Assembly (NCBI GenBank): GCA_000934455.1
Contig: KN889018.1
Coordinates: forward strand, 51,393 to 74,454
Direction of reading: 5' to 3'
Length of the DNA: 23,062 nucleotides
Source of the DNA: Apostichopus parvimensis
Lineage: Eukaryota; Echinodermata; Holothuroidea; Aspidochirotida; Stichopodidae
The stretch's first letter is position 1, and each line of letters opens with the position of its first letter. Of the stretch, positions 19,124 to 23,062 are shown one piece after another. The notes below the pieces were generated by a model, which worked only from the letters and a program-made list of their open reading frames with translations, did no database searches and was not told the origin of the DNA. Position numbers and translations under genes: made by a program.

Positions 19124-19904
19124 GTTGTGAATAGTTGTGTGAACAAGTCTTCAATGTGATTTTACTTGCAGAGGGCAGTCTTCACAAAATGCTGTTTATT
19201 GCACTATGTTGTAGCTTAAAGAAACCATCCATTCTCACACCAGTATGTGTGGATATCAGGTTTGTAATGCCAGAGTAGGCCTCATAACAATACCTCAAAT
19301 TATTAGTAAACTGCTTTAATAGGCATGTACCAACATTTAAATGGAATTATTTTGTGCAGTCCCGCTTTAGATACAAATGCGATGACAAATCCAAATTTCA
19401 TTAATGGCCATCACTAACAGCTTCACTGTTTTTTGTTTTGTCTGAATTGAACAAGAAAACTTCAAGGCTGGAAAGAATTTGCCATAAGCAAAAGATGTGC
19501 CTAGGTATGCTGTATTGGTCCCAAGTATGCTAGATATTCAAATATGGTCACCTTTGATCAAAATTCATGAACTGTTTTTATTACAACCTTTGAGGAAATT
19601 TTCCTCACTTAGATATTCAGTCATCTTGTGTGTTCCTTAGCAATGTCTGAGAACAATTTGGAGAGTGAAGACTTCCAGGAAAGTACTTTTTGAAACTTCT
19701 AGCAATTATAGCATGCTATCATTTGGGGCCTATACTGACTACCTGATATTGTTTATTATCAATATAGTATTGCTTGTGTCATCCTATTGACACTGCCCAT
19801 AAATAAAACAGCTCTACTCCTGGACACTTGTAAAGTTTAGACTCCAGGTAAGACTGCCAGAAAATACAATAATAATAATAATACAAACAACATAGAAACA
19901 CTTC

Positions 19905-20712
19905 TTTATCCAGTAAACAAATTTATTACCATCCTAAACAATACACACAGATTGAAAAATGGGTTGGACATAAAAATAACAAGAAAAAGTTGTATCTGTA
20001 CAGGGCATGTTTTGTGTTTCTTTCTTCAAACCAATAGCAAATAACACTTTTGACAATCAAAGGAGACATCTCCTATGGGCACATTAATACATATCCATTA
20101 TCAATGATTCTATGACAATAATACTATGATTGTTACCACTGTCACACATTCACAATAAAATCACAACATTTGGCTATTTCAGTGTCAAAATGATTTGAAA
20201 TATGACTACCGTTGTGTATGACTACCTTAAGGTGACTTTGCGTATGACAAATATCCAATACAAAACCTGTTATTTTGTTTTTTAATGTTCTTTTCTTTTT
20301 TAAATTTTTCCCTGAGTCATCATCACCTGTATAGAAAGATTTGTAACTACTTTGGTCCTTTTGAAGAAGTTCTGAGAGGAAGATAAAAAATAATTTGACC
20401 ACTTTTAAGTAGGTTTCCTTTTTTGGCTTTGAGGATGTGCATTCCCTTGCTTACACTGCAAGCCACATCTAATGCTTTCTTTGTTTGTATCTATTCTATT
20501 CTTCTTCTTCTTCATTTTTTTTTTCATTTTTTTTGCTATCTCCATAAATTTTTGGAAAGGAAAGATTAATAGAAAGTGGAAATTTAAAAATTCAAGATGA
20601 CAAGCAACAATTTACGACAATACTAGAAAAATCAGAGATAAAGAGATAAGAAAAGACGTAGAGCTAAAATAGGTGATAAAAAAACACACAAAACCGCACG
20701 AAAGAAGAAAAG
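19905..20712 (-). other. Probable H3.3 3' UTR
   Basis: Non-coding, AT-rich sequence between the H3.3 stop and the candidate poly(A) signal. A polyadenylated 3' UTR in place of a histone stem-loop is expected for H3.3, and I see no histone stem-loop just after the stop. Confidence 0.6.
19922..19927 (-). terminator. Candidate H3.3 poly(A) signal
   Basis: TTTATT on the plus strand reads AATAAA on the minus strand. It is followed downstream by a GU-rich sequence (GTGTTTC and GTTGTTTGT). It lies about 790 bases past the H3.3 stop and implies a UTR of that length. Confidence 0.6.

Positions 20713-23062
<2,350 letters not shown>

Larger units (their letters stand above)
15654..19830 (+). other. NXF1 3' UTR and gene-terminal region; end not fixed
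   Basis: No conserved coding sequence was found in 4.2 kb. Candidate AATAAA signals are at 18528-18533 (followed by GTTGGGTTTGG), 19118-19123 (followed by GTTGTGAATAGTTGTGTG) and 19802-19807. Which is used cannot be told from sequence. The stretch holds a CA-rich tract near 16441-16482, dispersed repeat A copy 2, and a C-run repeat near 18690-18760. Confidence 0.5.

Noticed and set aside
15654-19830. Additional gene between NXF1 and H3.3
   Set aside because: No open frame there has a recognisable domain, splice-consistent neighbours or protein-like composition. The region is best read as 3' UTR and repeats.

Overview
The window is animal nuclear DNA. Genes are split by GT-AG introns, there are many homopolymer and minisatellite tracts, and no prokaryotic operon structure is visible. 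Two conserved genes face each other tail to tail. Frequent TAGGCCTA-type words, the general base composition and a dispersed-repeat tail of a kind seen in many marine animals suggest a marine invertebrate, probably a deuterostome such as an echinoderm. That placement is inference.

The plus strand from 943 to 15653 carries a complete NXF1 (TAP) gene, the general mRNA export receptor. I can chain 19 coding exons with matching splice phases into a protein of 681 residues (2046 coding bases including the stop). Its order is an RG-rich N terminus, RRM, leucine-rich repeats, NTF2-like domain, proline-rich linker and C-terminal UBA-like domain. The minus strand from 22822 down to 20713 carries a complete three-exon histone H3.3 gene, with a likely 5' non-coding exon at the window edge. 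Between the two stop codons (15654-20712) lie the long candidate 3' UTRs. Candidate poly(A) signals of the two genes come within about 115 bases of each other near 19.8-19.9 kb.

The most striking part is NXF1 intron 9 (7228-10007). It lies between exons of exactly 110 and 37 nt, the conserved block that flanks the retainable 'cassette' intron of animal NXF genes. At 7813-7872 it holds a hairpin with one internal loop. The two loop strands, GACGGGTAAGA and ACCTAGGACAGG, closely match the TAP-binding loop of the constitutive transport element (CTE) known from a simian retrovirus and from vertebrate NXF1 intron 10. If the intron is retained, translation stops at 7268-7270, giving a 394-residue short protein with only the N terminus, RRM and LRR. 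This predicts that NXF1 exports its own intron-retaining mRNA in this animal, through a single-loop (half-site) CTE.

Other structure includes a recent tandem duplication of the 3' part of NXF1 exon 16, a 55-bp minisatellite in intron 2, a roughly 20-bp AT-rich minisatellite in intron 10, a 20-bp tandem repeat in an H3.3 intron, two dispersed repeat families each present twice, a SINE/LINE-like tail next to exon 9, and a decayed coding-like stretch on the minus strand of intron 9.
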